The notes beneath the pieces are model-generated. The model saw nothing but the letters and a program-made list of their open reading frames with translations. It was not told where the DNA came from and did no database searches. Shown in pieces: positions 23,947 through 36,066 of a stretch of 64,000 bases of DNA. The DNA is from Histoplasma ohiense (Eukaryota; Ascomycota; Eurotiomycetes; Onygenales; Ajellomycetaceae): assembly GCA_017607445.1 (NCBI GenBank), contig JAEVHH010000001.1, positions 2,976,001-3,040,000 of the forward strand, read 5' to 3'. The position numbers and the translations under genes are program-made. The first letter of the stretch is position 1, and each line of letters opens with the position of its first letter.

Positions 23947-26199
23947 CTTGTTATGAATCTTCTCGGGTTGTTGATACCGGGGATTGTGGGGACCGGGAGA
24001 GTTGTGGCCTGCTTAGGTTGTATGTTCAAAGGAAGCGAGTGGGCTCCAAGGCTCATGAAGTAGTTACTTGTCGGGTGGGCGCTTAGTATTTGTTGCTGGG
24101 CAAAGTCCCAGATCAGTTTCCGTTGGAGCCCCCCCCCCTCCAAACTTCTACAATTCAAAGGATCAGGATTCGAATCAAGGAAATCTCCCTCTATATGTGC
24201 TTTACAGTAATGAGCTATTAGACTTACTAAAAAATCACAAACGAAAGTACTTACCATCAAAGGGCGTCTCTCGGCGATGCCAGTATAATATGTGCTTAGG
24301 GCGCTATGCTGAGGTCACAATACTCGAATGCTCAGGTGAGGCAGTGAAAAGTAGAATAAATACGACAACTGAAGACTTTATTGCACAAGGAGGTTGGTTG
24401 GCCTGATCAAGGGTGTAATTTTACAAAATATATGAGGATTTTTACAGTACTGTACACTACCAAATTCATTGTAATGTACTGTACAACAAACAAGATATTT
24501 CATCTATTCACACTTATTCTTTCATTTCCCCTGCTTCCCCACTTCCCTCTCAGTGAGGAATGAATGCGCATTCTTTGCTCTTTCTTTCTTTCCTTTCTTC
24601 CTTTCTTCATATTTCTTTGTCAGTAACAATCCTGCTTGTTTTAATGCAGAATCTTCATCACTTTGCCTTTTATCTGGCACAAGATCTGTCTTGTTTGATT
24701 TTCTGATGTAGTTCAGTAATTGATGGAACTTAGTCAACTTTTGTAAACATCACTCATCATACATCACTGGGAAGAGGAATCTCCCTTTGTTTGTAGGCGC
24801 CGTTTCTCCGAACATGCTCAATCAATAAACTGTCCGTAGCTCATCACTAATGAATGAGGCGGACGATGCGGTCCTTCATGGTCACCCCCCATCCGGTCTC
24901 GAAGGAGGACAATTAGCGTAGACCAGAGGGCTGAAGGCATATAAAAGCCAGCCATCCTCCCACTTTGCTTTCATTGCTCCATCTTCCCTTTTCTCCTCAG
25001 GATCCTAATTTCTTCATGGAACAAGGGGTGAAAAGTGGAACCGCGCGGCGTTTTGCTCGTGACATCCGGGAATGGGCTGCATGTGCGAGCAGAGACATGC
25101 TCGGGTAAAGAATATCGTCAGGATATCCTAGAAGATGACTATGTTCGGCCATACATTATCCTGGCTGGCATGGGCTGAAGTTTCCATGCGTTAGAAAGGT
25201 ATGGCAATGTATGGTAAGATGCACAGTGGTACGGTGATTATTGAGAGTACTGTATACTGTAGCACGAATTTGTCAAGCTTCAATAGTCAAGTTTCAGTGC
25301 CATCTTTTCTTGCTTAAAAGTGTGGATCCTGAGAAAGTTCAGTGATTTTAATCAGTAAGACCATGTGGAAAATGATCCAGAGCAACACAATAATTTCAGA
25401 CAATTATGAGGCATATCCAAGAAAACTTGTGAAATTGCGGCGCTTCTACCCTACAGGAGAACATGCGTGCACCACAGTTGAGAAACATCGGGTTTGCCGA
25501 CTGATTGCAAAAGGGAGAAATAAGGAAAGCAAGCACCAAGGCATAGACAGGATGGGATTGGCAGCGCTGATAAGATAGGAGTTCAGAACCCAGAACATCA
25601 AATACAGGATGTAGAGCAATAGCTGATCATGTATACAACAAGAAAATGAGATCAATCAAGTGAACAGAAAACCTCAACCAGACACAGTCCTGAGAAGATC
25701 AGATATCCCAGTAGCAGGAATCAGGCTGAGCATAACTTTAGGCGAAATTGCATCAGGGAAGAAGGGAAGTGGACATATTGTGGCGGACATAAAGCTTGCG
25801 AAAACAGAATTTTCTGCCACCCCCTGAAAAATAATAGCAAAACACTGCAAAAATAACCAAAATATCCATGTATCTCTAGAATCATTCAAATATCATTCAA
25901 TTCATTCAAATACACACCTTTATCATTAAATACACATCTTTATCATCAAATATGTCAATATGCCCTGCAACATCCATCATTCTACTGCCTCACAAGCTTA
26001 TAAAGAGACTTCAACTACTCTTCATCTTTGTCTGCTCAAACTGTCTGTTTCAGATGTTCTGAATAATGATGAAAATTCAATTGATGATGAGAAGAAGAAT
26101 AAAGAGAAGAAGAAGAAGAAAACACAGTCAGAAGATTTTTGATTTCTACAAACATCTATCTCTAAGTCTGAGATCTCATTCAGACTGTATGAACAGATG
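23947..26199. other. Intergenic transition zone from gene island to AT-rich block
   Basis: No supported gene. GC content falls progressively to the right, and from about 25,300 the sequence becomes repeat-like. A T/C-rich tract with repeated tttc units lies at about 24570-24615. A possible SINE relic near 24,120-24,300 is listed separately. Confidence 0.4.
24120..24235 (-). mobile_element. Possible degenerate tRNA-derived SINE head (weak)
   Basis: On the minus strand there is an A-box-like TAGCTCATTACTGTAAAGC and, about 30 bp on, a B-box-like GATTCGAATCC (plus 24167-24177), a spacing compatible with a tRNA. The acceptor and T stems do not pair, so it is not a functional tRNA gene. A run of ten C bases on the plus strand follows. 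No tail or target duplication was found. Confidence 0.3.
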
Positions 26200-27180
26200 A
26201 TTATCAATGAAATAAAGAAGTCTATAAAGATCAAGTTATGAAATATCACAACAAATGATATGACTGTCAGCTTCTATTGTATTCAATATACTGCAAAAAG
26301 AATAGCTGAAGAGTATGTTATGAAGCAGAACTGCAAGAAGATAGAAGTTGTAAATTGTATAACAGTCATCTCATCAAACAAATATGAATCTTCAATCAAA
26401 ATCACTCTTGAGAAGAAAACAGATTGAAGAGAGATTATCACTCTTCTGAAGAAGTTATATAAAAAGAAGATAAATGAATTTAGTATCAAGATTATCATCT
26501 CTTTTAATTTTCTTGATATTTCAACTCTATTCTCAAACACCTCTGTAATACACAGTTCTGCAGCTTTCATTGAAGTGTCAAATTTTCAATTAACAACTCA
26601 GACATTGATATCAAAAAGAGTATTAGATATCAAAGAAGAAGTAATCTTATCATCTGTCAAATTCTCTCTCTATCATTCTGTCAAATCTTCTTGAATTTAT
26701 GAAATATTCAATAACAAAAAGCTGCTGTCTATGCATACAAGATTCATGACCACTAGCCAGCAGCTGAAGAAGATTTGAAATCAACAGTTAAATAAACATG
26801 ATTCTTTGTGAATTGAGTATGAGATAACTGCTCACTGACATTGTCAAAAGATGAATTGTCATAACTTTGAGCAGAGTATTTGTTGAATAGCTTTTGATGA
26901 TACTCATATTCAACTTCTGAATAGTGAGATTGTCAGTTGGATAGATGATGTTGAATATGAACATACAACAGTTAAAAATCTCTCAAGAAAGATGATAAAA
27001 AGATTAATAAATAGAAAGAAGAAGAAGAAATGAAAAAGCAAATCTATATCTACTTCTAATTCTTCTATACAGATATCTCAGATGTCAGTAGTTATATTTC
27101 CTTCCTCAACTTCTTCATCTAATATTGTGTCTCCAAGTGAGATAATCAATGTGATGGTGATGAAATATATGATGAAAGAA

Positions 27181-27328
27181 ATGAAAGACATGAAAGAATT
27201 GAATTCAAATCTGTCATTGAATTCAAATCTGTCATTGAATTCAAATCTGTCATTGAATCTGAATCTGTCTTCTATTTCAAATCTGTCTTCTATTCCAAAT
27301 CTGTCTTCTATTCTGAACCTGCCATTGA
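27181..27328 (+). repeat. Tandem repeat encoding N-L-S-rich peptides
   Basis: Repeats of about 18 bp, aattcaaatctgtcattg and variants such as tctattccaaatctgtct, run up to the left SINE target duplication. The array continues on the far side of the SINE (27722 to about 27,790) with the same units, showing the SINE landed inside it. In frame it encodes repeated SNLS-type units. Confidence 0.8.
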
Positions 27329-27735
27329 GCCCCGGTGGCCGAATGGGTAATGCGGCCACCAGGTAGCGCCTTGGCGTGGGGACCCAGAGTGCGTGGGTTC
27401 AAAACCCACAGGGGACAACATTACATCCGGAGCCAACTTCTCAGCTTCTAAAATAATGGGATGTGAACTTGCCAAGTAGATATCTTCAGATGAACCTACT
27501 ATCTGATTTAGCTTATTGTTTCTGAGCTGGAAATCTGTATTGCATGTATCAATTCTGTCTTTCATTAATTTTCCTATGTTCTTGTTATTCTTGATGCTGT
27601 TCAACACTAAGCATTCCTCCAGTATAACCAACTCTTGTCTGTATTTAACATCACACAAGGACTCGTCATAAGCGCTGCTTGCATATGAGTATAACGGAAG
27701 AATAATAATAATAATAATAATGAATCTGTCATTGA
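27315..27735 (+). mobile_element. Second SINE family, tRNA Leu/Ser-like head, (AAT)n tail
   Basis: The element proper spans 27329-27721 (393 bp), plus strand. The head begins gccccggtggccgaatggg with an A-box-like TGGCCGAATGGG, and a B box GGGTTCAAAACCC lies at 27395-27407. The body follows, and the tail is (aat)n from about 27700. Flanking sequences gaacctgccattga (27315-27328) and gaatctgtcattga (27722-27735) form a 14-bp target duplication with two C/T differences. Its tail repeat matches that of the LINE at 49,143, which would fit mobilisation by the same machinery. It keeps many CpG dinucleotides, unlike all sequence around it. The head is not similar to that of the SINE at 2690, so it is a separate family. 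Confidence 0.82.
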
Positions 27736-28103
27736 ATTCAAATCTGTTATTGAATTCAAATCTGCTATTGAATCTGAACCTGCCTTCTATTCAAAGTAGT
27801 TCAATCTCTCAATTTGATGAACACACAGATCTGTTTATTGATGAGTTCTTCAACTGATTGATGACAGAAAGATTTTGAAGAGCAGAAGCTCTTTTAACTA
27901 CAAAAAGCATTATTCAGAATGAAGAATTTGAACTGAATTATATATAAACAATGACAAATGAGCAGATGATTCAGTTGAATATTGAAATGAATATATTTTC
28001 AATAATAAAAGATGGGTTAAAGAGTTCTATCTGACAGTCACAGTTAAAGAAAATTAAATTGTCTTTATCTGCTGTTTGTAGTGATGACAGCAGACCTCAT
28101 ACT

Positions 28104-29019
28104 TATAACAGATTAGCACTCATTAGTAATCAACTTACACAATCAACTCCTCTTCTGCACCCACTTGTTTCTGATTGCTGTGATTTTGTGTAACTCTCAA
28201 TGTTCTTTCACTCCATGCTCTGCACTTATATAGTTTCTAACAATTCTTTCATATAGTTTTTAATGTTCTTCTGCTCTGTGCTCTGCACTTGTATAGTCTC
28301 TAACAATTTTTCTATATAGCTTCTAACATTCTTCTACTCTGTGTTCTGTGCTCATGTAGTCTCTAACAATTCTTCTGTATAGCTTTCAATGATTTCTTCA
28401 TCTCACACTCTGCACTTATGTAGTCTCTAATGATTTTTATATGTATCTTTTAATATTCTTTTGTTTCACACTTCACTGTGGAGTGGCTTCTGATATTCTT
28501 CTGCTCTGAACTTTCTCTTATAAGAATTCTTTTTATATGACTCTTTTTTCTGATTTCTTTTCTCTTTCTTTTCTTAATCAATTTGTAATCTGTAATTAGA
28601 ATAGTATCAAATTGTTAATTGAAGTACATTCATTACATTACAAATTGATTCTTCTGCATTTTAGATCTGAGTGCTTTGTTATTAATTCTTACATCTGAGT
28701 GTATTATTTAAGATCTGAGTGTCTCATTATCAGTTCTTATATCTGAGTGTATTGTTTACAGACTTGAGTGTCTAGTTGTTACAAGAGATTTCTTGTGGAT
28801 CTGAATGCTCTTATTGTTAGTTATATAGACTGTCATGTCTAAGCATCTGAAACACAATTGACTGTGTTCTATAAGACTCAAGTATCTATGAACTGTAATG
28901 CTGTGAATAGTGTTCATAAAGAAGCTTGATCAAGCTTAGCACTACAACACTGTAAATAGTGTCTGTGAGAGAATCAAGTGTCTACAAGTATTTCTTTTCT
29001 TTTTTTTATATTATTATTA
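28104..29019 (+). repeat. Left LTR of chromovirus B (right boundary approximate)
   Basis: Sequence from 28104 matches the sequence from 63596 to the window end: shared blocks include ttctgattgctgtgattttg and repeats of the type tagtctctaacaattcttct. The proposed end at 29019 is a TTACA just before the gag ATG at 29041; it cannot be verified because the right LTR is cut by the window end. The LTR itself is built of degenerate repeats of a 55-65 bp unit (ctctgcacttatatagtttctaacaa type). Confidence 0.6.
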
Positions 29020-29040
29020 CATGTTCTTAGACATTGAAAT

Positions 29041-29501
29041 GAACTATGAACAATTCTACAAACACCCACTGCATCCAAACACAGTGGACAATAACTTAGA
29101 TCTACAAAGCATCCTTCAGCAGCAGATACTACAGATAACTGAATTGCAATAATGACTTGCTGAGATGAGCATTTCTGTGTTCACTGTTTCTTCTATACTT
29201 GTGTCTCATGAAAAGCTCTCAAGAGAGAAGCTTTCAATTCTCAACAAATATGAGAAAGATCTAGTGCTCTATCTTGTGTGGAAGTCAAAAGCAAATGTCA
29301 AATTGAACATTGATGAATGAGCAATAGACTCACTATTCAATCAAGTGTGGTATATTCATAGCAGATTGGATGGTGATGTGTTAGCAAAATTCCAACTCTG
29401 AATGAATCATTGTCAGAATCATCAGTGTACATCAGAGCTAGTCTTTCAACAACTCAACTCTCTCTTTCTTGATTCTATACTTCAAGTCAAGATATTAGAC
29501 T
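29041..29501 (+). pseudogene. gag 5' part of chromovirus B
   Basis: Begins ATG with MNYEQFYKHPLHPNTVDNN and runs with several TGA/TAA stops in otherwise continuous frame to the hAT insertion site. The gag of B resumes beyond the hAT element at 37866. Identification rests on its position between LTR and the zinc knuckle of the second block. Confidence 0.6.
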
Positions 29502-29677
29502 GGCTTAATTAGACTGGCTGTGTGACCATGCATGGAACTGGGACTAAATATTTCTCCAGTTCCATTATCAAATTTCTTAGTCCTGATCCCATATAGTGTT
29601 TATTAAATTAGTCACTTTACACTGTTTATATTATAAATCTAGTCCCAGGTCATGTTCTTCTTATAAATTACTGATTC

Positions 29678-29724
29678 TGGTCCCATTTGGTCCCATTTTG
29701 TTAAAATGGGACCAAATGGGACCA
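29678..29724. repeat. Perfect hairpin, 22-bp arms with 3-nt loop
   Basis: The left arm at 29678-29699 and right arm at 29703-29724 are exact reverse complements, each with two copies of the subterminal motif (tggtcccattt twice on the left). The loop is gtt. It lies inside the hAT-like element, so it concentrates four potential transposase-binding motifs in one palindrome. Confidence 0.85.
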
Positions 29725-29849
29725 TGATTTACCCTATATAGATGATATAATGCTATGAGCATTACCAAAAATCATTATCTATCAAAAGAAGTTTAGTGTA
29801 TTTATGCTCTAGTTCTATTTTGAACTAGTAATGATAGTGATAGATAGAT

Positions 29850-30410
29850 TCACTGCAGTAGATAGGTTGGCAGCGATAGATTGGCAGCGATAGATTGGCA
29901 GCGATAGATAGGTTGGCAGTGGTAGGTTGGTTGGCAGCAATAGATAGATTCGCCGCGGTAGATAGGTTGGCAGCGATAGATTAGCAGCGATAGATTAGCA
30001 GCGATAGATTAGCAGTGATAGATAGCTTAGTAGTGAGGGATAGCTTAGCAGCGAGGGATAGCTTAGCAGTGAGGGATAGCTTAGCAGCGAGGGATAGCTT
30101 AGCAGCGAGGGATAGCTTGCAGCAATAGATAGGTTGGCAGCGGCGATAGCTTAGCAGCGAGGGATAGCTTGCAGCAATAGATAGGTTGGCAGCGGCGATA
30201 GCTTAGCAGCGAGGGATAGCTTAGCAGCGAGGGATAGCTTGCAGCAATAGATTGGTTGACAGCGGCGATAGCTTAGCAGCGAGGGATAGCTTAGCAGCGA
30301 GGGATAGCTTAGCAGCGAGGGATAGCTTAGTAGTGAGGGATAGCTTAGCAGCGAGGGATAGCTTAGCAGCGAGGGATAGCTTGCAGCAATAGATTGGTTG
30401 ACAGCACTAG
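29850..30410. repeat. Minisatellite inside the hAT-like element
   Basis: The array starts with units of about 14 bp (gatagattggcagc) and grades into 18-bp units of tagcttagcagcgaggga, with higher-order copies including gcttgcagcaatagatagg. Unlike the surrounding CpG-poor DNA, many units keep CpG (cagcgaggg). Copy variation between units suggests recent expansion or homogenisation. It is not a CRISPR: no unique spacers occur. Confidence 0.85.
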
Positions 30411-30567
30411 ATAGATATCTCCACCAATCATATCATCAGATTGATATCTAAGATATGTATTATATAATCATCAGAACAGGACCAAACCTCAGTCAAAATC
30501 ATAGTCAGTCCCAGGTCATGTTCTTATTTTTGATAGTCAGTCACTTTACATGAAATATCAAGATTTA

Positions 30568-30949
30568 TGTAAGAAACCCGCACTAAGTTACCAGTGCTAG
30601 GCCGAAATTGGCGATTGCCCTAAAGATATGACATCGCCGAACATAGCACCACCAACGTCATATCAGGTTTGAAATCAAGGCATTATCTTGCCACTTGCAT
30701 CATACTACGCCATCTACATCATAGCAAGTTCAATCTGTTTATGATACTGTGTATATAGATAGCAGCTGGCCCAATCTTCTAGGGGTCAGTGGATCATTCT
30801 GTTTTAATTTGACCTCTACATTCTACAATATCAATATTAATCTGAATCCCCTTCAATATATTACTGTATTATCTTCTACAGCTTAATCCTTGCAGAGTCT
30901 TAAGGACTTCTTATGATATAAGCAGCTAATCCTCATACCACTGCTTACA
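30568..30949 (+). repeat. 5' LTR of chromovirus A
   Basis: Begins tgtaagaaacccgcac and ends ctgcttaca. Aligned with the 3' LTR, differences are nearly all C/T or G/A transitions, many at CpG. This copy keeps more CpGs (cccgcac, ccgaaattggcg, catcgccgaac, acgtc, tacgcc) than the 3' one. Confidence 0.92.
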
Positions 30950-31001
30950 GTTTGATCCACTCAATCCCTTACCTCTTCAAGAATTGAGTATTCTAATCAT
31001 C

Positions 31002-34000
31002 ATGTCCAAGGCCAATCCATCCTTGAATACTCCTCAATCAGCAGTCATTGAGCTAGCAGCACCTGCAATATCTGCCTCAACTAACTGACAGAAAATTCAG
31101 CTCACTGATCCACCTGCCTATTATGACAGCAATCTACATGAATACCATATATTCATAAGAGCTCTCGAACACATATATAAGTTGAACCCAACTCAATATG
31201 ATACCAATGAAGTCAAGATTGTTTATGCTTTGGGATGGTTACAGAAAACAATCAAAACTACTTGAGCTACTAAAGAGAGAGAGCTTGAAAGATTAAATCA
31301 ATCTTTCTCATGGAAGGACTTTAAGGAATTCCTGCACAATGACCTGAAGGATGTCCGCAACCGCAGCTTTACAGCAGTGATTTGCTTTGAAGAATTAAAG
31401 CAACCACTGGACCAACCAGTTCAACAATTTGCCTCCAGATTTAATGAGATTTGCAATGATCTAGCAATCAATATAGAAGAACTATTTGCTCAATTATTCT
31501 TTGCTAAATTACCATCAGCAATACAAGATCAAATTCAAACTCACCATGATTCTTCTATCAATTAAGCTGAATTGATTGCACTAGTTGCTCAAATTCAAGC
31601 TGTTAATAGAAGCCATGCTAGAAGGAGTAACAACAAACAAGAATCCTCTTCACAAAATAGATACCAGAAAAGTGATGACAAACACAGAATCAAGCAGTTC
31701 TCTGATGACTCTTTTTTGAAGACTCAATGAAATCTAACCTCAGCTGAAAAGCTTATCATAGAGGAATGTCAATGCTGCATGAATAATAATCTTTGTCTAT
31801 TCTGTGGGGAGGCAGGTCATCTTCTTAAGAATTGTAATAAGAAGGAAAAATGAACTCAAATCACAGACAAACCAAAACCCACATCTGTGATAGCTCATAT
31901 CACTGAAACTCAGAATGATGAGAAGTGACTAGATGGTAGATTCCATATGTACATCACTATTCAACTAGACATCTCTAATGATTCTGAGCTGATTCGATGC
32001 CTAGTCAATTCTGAAGCAGATTTCAATTATATCTCTCATACTTACACTACTTCTAAAGAATGGAAACAGATTGGACCACCATCTCAAGTGCAATATTCTG
32101 ATGGACAATGAGGATATCAATATGGCATTGTTAATGCTATCTATAGAGCCACTGATGGGCTAGATGAAACTCAAGCAAGCAAACTTAACTTTCATTCTGT
32201 TAATCTAGCAGATGAAGATCTTTATCTAGATCTTCCATAGTTACAAACAGTCAATCCTTTAATTGATTGGAAAGCATTATCATGGTGATATTGAATTGAA
32301 GATACTAGGATTGAAATAACAGAATCAGAAGAATTTATCCATTCTCTGCAAGAAACATCTACAACACCACTCTACTTTTGGAACAGCAATACCGAATCTT
32401 CTTTGGAACAACTATGTTCTATTAACAAAACTACTTTACCTCAAAATCTACAAGATCTCTTAACTGAATTTAAAGATATCTTTTCTGCTGAAGCAGCAGC
32501 CAAGTTGAATGAGAACCCCATCATATCACATCATATTCAATTGCAAGACAGAAAGGAACCCTCTTATGGACCTTTATACAACCTCTCAATAGCAGAACTA
32601 GATGCCTTATGCAAATATCTAGAAGAAATGCTGTCATGGCAGTGAGTTCATTCTACAAAGAGCCCTGCTGCTGCATCTATTGTATTCACAAAGAAAAAGA
32701 ATGGAACTCTACACCTTTGTGTAGATTATCGAGGCCTTAACAAGATAACTATAAAGGATTGATATCCAATCCCTCACATTGAAGAAATGTTAGATCAATT
32801 ACAGAGTGCTATCATCTTCTCTAAAATAGATCTCTGAGATGCCTACTACCACATACAAATAGCAGAAGAAGATGAATGGAAAACAGTGTTTCAAACTCAA
32901 TACAGCAGCTACAAATTCTGAGTTATGTCTATGAAGCTCTGTAATGCTTCTGCTACATTTCAATCTTATATCAATGAAGTGCTGAAAGGTCTAGTTGATA
33001 TCTGTTGCATTGTTTACCTTGATGACATTCTTATCTATTTCCAAAATACCGAAGACCATACAAAACACCTCCAATTAATCTTCAAACACTTACAAAAATA
33101 TCAACTTTATGCTAAGGAAAGCAAATGCATCTTTTTCACTACTGAGGTTGAATTTCTTGGCTATATTGTATCACCTACTGGTATAGCCATGGATCGCAAC
33201 CGAGTCGAAACTATTCTAAATTGACTGGAATCTAAAGATGTCCGTGATATTCAAGTTTTCATAGAATTTGCAAACTTTTATCACAGATTCATATATACTT
33301 TTTCACAGATAGCCACACCTCTTACAGATCTCCTTCAAAATGCTACAGATAAGCAAACTAAGTTCCAACTTAGTGATTCAGCAAGAAAAGCTTTTGTAAA
33401 TTTGAAAGAAGCATTTGCACAAGCTATTCTACTGGTTCATTATGATCCACAGAAGAAAACCCAAATTGAAACAGATGCAAGCAAGAATGGAATTGCTGGT
33501 ATTCTATCTCAACATCTAGAACCAGTACCAGAAACCTATCAAGAAGCTATGGAAATAGCATCAGAATGAAGCAAAAACATAGATAATTCAGTGTCTACTT
33601 GAAGAAAAGAGTGGAGGCTCATTGCATTCTTTTCACAGAAACTTTCTGGAGCTTCTAGAAACTATGACACTCATGATTTGAAACTTCTGACTATAGTGGC
33701 ATCATTTCATCACTGACAACACTATCTGCAAGACAATCTGTACTCAATTCAGATCATAACTGACCATGATAATCTGAAATACTTTCTTAGTACCAAAAGC
33801 TTGAACAACTGCCAAGCACATTGGGTGGAAGAGCTATCTGCTTATGATTTCTATATGATCTATTGATCAGAACAGCTAAACCCCACTGATCCATCTTCAA
33901 GACATTCAGACTATGTTATTTCCTCTGGGGATGTAGACTCAAAGCTGTCAATGCTGCCAGTTCTACAGAAAAAAATCCACCAGAGACTTCATGGCTCTGA

Positions 34001-35618
34001 TCAGAACAGCTTAGTAGATATCAAATCATCTTCAGTACAGAGAAGCTCAGATTGTTCTGCAGAGTATTCTTGTTTCTGAGGTTTCTTTGAAACTGACACT
34101 GAAGATCATGAACTTCTTGTGTCACATCTAGCAGTAATGAAAGCTGCTGAGGATGAAACAGACCACAAACTGCCTACTAATCAGCTTCTAGACTTCATTA
34201 AAGAATTACAGAAGAGGGATGCCTTTACTGTAACTCAAAGCCAAGAAGTTGAGAATAGTGTGGAGCCTGAAACTCTTAGAGAAGTCTTCAATACCTTCAA
34301 AGATTCTTCAATCATTTGGTGAGTAGATGAAGATCATGAACTTCTACATCACAATCATGCTATCTACATTCCCTCTAGCAAAGCAATCACTCAGAAGTTA
34401 TTACAAATACATCATGATGACCTCTGAGCAGGCCACTTTGGTATTGTCAGAATCTTAGAGCTTCTACATCGCAAATATTACTGGAATACACTTCAAAAAG
34501 ACATCAAAACATACATCAGAGAGTGTGATATCTGTCAGCATGTTAAAGCTAAAAGGCATAAATCATACAGACAACTTGTCAAAATTCCCATGTCTACTAG
34601 GCTGTTCAATTCTCTTGCTATGGATTTCATCATTGAATTACCACCAGTAATTTGAAAGGGAATCACCTATGATAGTATTTTGGTCATACTGAATTGCTAT
34701 ACTAAACTAGCTAAGTACTTCCCTTGCATGACTTCAATTACTGCTCCTGATTTTGCAGAGTTGTTCATAGATACTATTCTAAGTGATTACAGTTTGCCTT
34801 TGTCTATCATATCTGATAGAGATAAGTTGTTTACCAGTCACTACTGGTCAACATTCTGTTATTATTTATGAGTTAAGCACAACCTGAGTACGGCATTCCA
34901 CCCTCAAATCAATGGGCAAATGGAATGCCAGAACCAAACATTAGAGAACTATTTACAAGCATACTCAAACTACCACCAGAATAACTGGGTGAATCTACTT
35001 CCACAGACACAATTCGCCTACAATTCTGTTTCTCAAGCATCTATTGATATGCCACTGTTTCAAGCACTACTAGGTTACAATTCTGTTTCACTGAGAGAGA
35101 TAATTGATAAAGAATCTGAATCTGTAACCTCTATCGATCTTGAGCTCTTAGCTACAGCAAGAGTGAAGAAATTACAAGAGATACAAAGCAACCTCCAAGT
35201 CAAAGTTCAAAAATCCTTCGAAAAGCAAGTGGAATACTATAACAGAAGGCATCAAGAGAAATCCTTTGCCATTGAAGATCAAGTTCTCCTATTTTCCATG
35301 AATATAACAACTTCTAGGCCTTGCCGCAAGCTTGAAGATAAATGGTTTGGACTGTTTACAATTCTGAACACCATCAGATTGCAAGTATATCAACTAGATC
35401 TTCCAAGAACCTTTGGATCTATGCATTCTGTCTTCCATGTTACCTTGTTGAAATCCTATTATCAGAGATCAGATGAAGAACCTAAGAAACCTCCTGGCAT
35501 TCTACTCAAAGGCAGAATGGAATATTTTGTTGAAGCTATTTTGGATAAACAATTGCACTGTAATAAGGAGCAATATCTTGTCAAGTGGGAAGGATATTCT
35601 AATACTGAGAATACTTGA
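31002..35618 (+). pseudogene. gag-pol of chromovirus A, one frame with TGA stops
   Basis: From the ATG at 31002 to the stop ending at 35618 the frame never shifts over 4.6 kb, but is interrupted by many stops, mostly TGA. Domains: gag (31002 to about 31,850) with zinc knuckle CLFCGEAGHLLKNC; retroviral-type protease region near 31,990, where expected Asp-Ser/Thr-Gly is no longer readable; RT (about 32,640-33,240) with intact YLDD at 33015-33026; RNase H (about 33,450-33,960) with TDAS; integrase (about 34,390-35,300) with the HHCC-type AGHFG...CDICQ segment, DFIIELP and SDRDKLF; and a chromodomain near 35,520-35,618 (EAILDKQ, YLVKWEGYSNTENT). TGA replaces arginine where RT families have it (for example KN-R-YPIP and DL-R-DAY). 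Chromodomain-bearing Ty3 elements target heterochromatin, which fits this nest. Confidence 0.88.
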
Positions 35619-36066
35619 GAATCCTCTAATAACCTTTTGAATTCCCGTAACCTTCTCAAAGAATATGAGAAGGTAAATCAAAATTGACCCCTTGTTAAGA
35701 AGAAGTATTCCAGAACACAACATTAGTAGTTCTTCTATTTTTTTCTATAAAGGTTTTGAAGTTTCTACTTATCTACACTTCTGCTTTGAACTATGAAAGA
35801 TTCTTGAAGCTTAGTGGCACTCTTCTCCTTTTTATTCTACAAGGTTTTAGGAGTTTAATGAGGCTACATTACAATTTTGAACCCTGATTGGAAGGAAAAA
35901 GCAAAGAACCAAGATATTATTCTGGGCATTATGTCCTTGATGAAAAAACTATTTAAAAAAAAAAACATTCAAAGAACCCCTCAGAACACTGCTTATAATT
36001 TATTCTTCTTCCATGATATCAAATTCTCTTTCAATTTTCTCAATCCTTTCTACCAACTACAATCTG

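Larger units (their letters stand above)
26200..28103 (+). pseudogene. Decayed long reading frame of unknown element, interrupted by a SINE
   Basis: A plus-strand frame runs for about 1.1 kb (from about 26,225 to 27,328) with only scattered stops, all or nearly all TGA, in otherwise protein-like sequence. It includes a Cys/His segment reading CQKMNCHNFEQSIC with a TGA just after it, the stretch IVSWIDDVEYEHTTVKN, and a lysine-rich segment. It then enters an N/L/S-rich repeat (see 27181). After the SINE a similar frame resumes (SSISQFDEHTDLFIDEFF, later EEFELNYI and MTNEQMIQLNIEMNIF) until chromovirus B starts at 28104. The TGA-only decay and lack of CpG match the gypsy remnants nearby. I do not recognise the family. 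It may be a transposase or a gag-like protein of an older element. Confidence 0.45.

Noticed and set aside
27181..27328. N-L-S repeat as a genuine structured protein domain
   Set aside because: The frame decays with stops upstream, and the units are near-identical DNA repeats; it is better treated as a tandem repeat.
27308..27658. 116-codon minus-strand open frame
   Set aside because: It is the reverse reading of the SINE at 27329-27721; its VGFEPTH segment is simply the B box read backwards, a common false protein hit.
29850..30410. CRISPR-like array
   Set aside because: Units are contiguous or near-contiguous tandem repeats without unique spacers, inside a eukaryotic transposon.
31002..35618. 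Possibility that TGA is a sense codon in this organism
   Set aside because: ROM2 ends with TGA in the right place, and gene-island coding regions contain no internal TGA. TGA in the repeats is explained by mutation.
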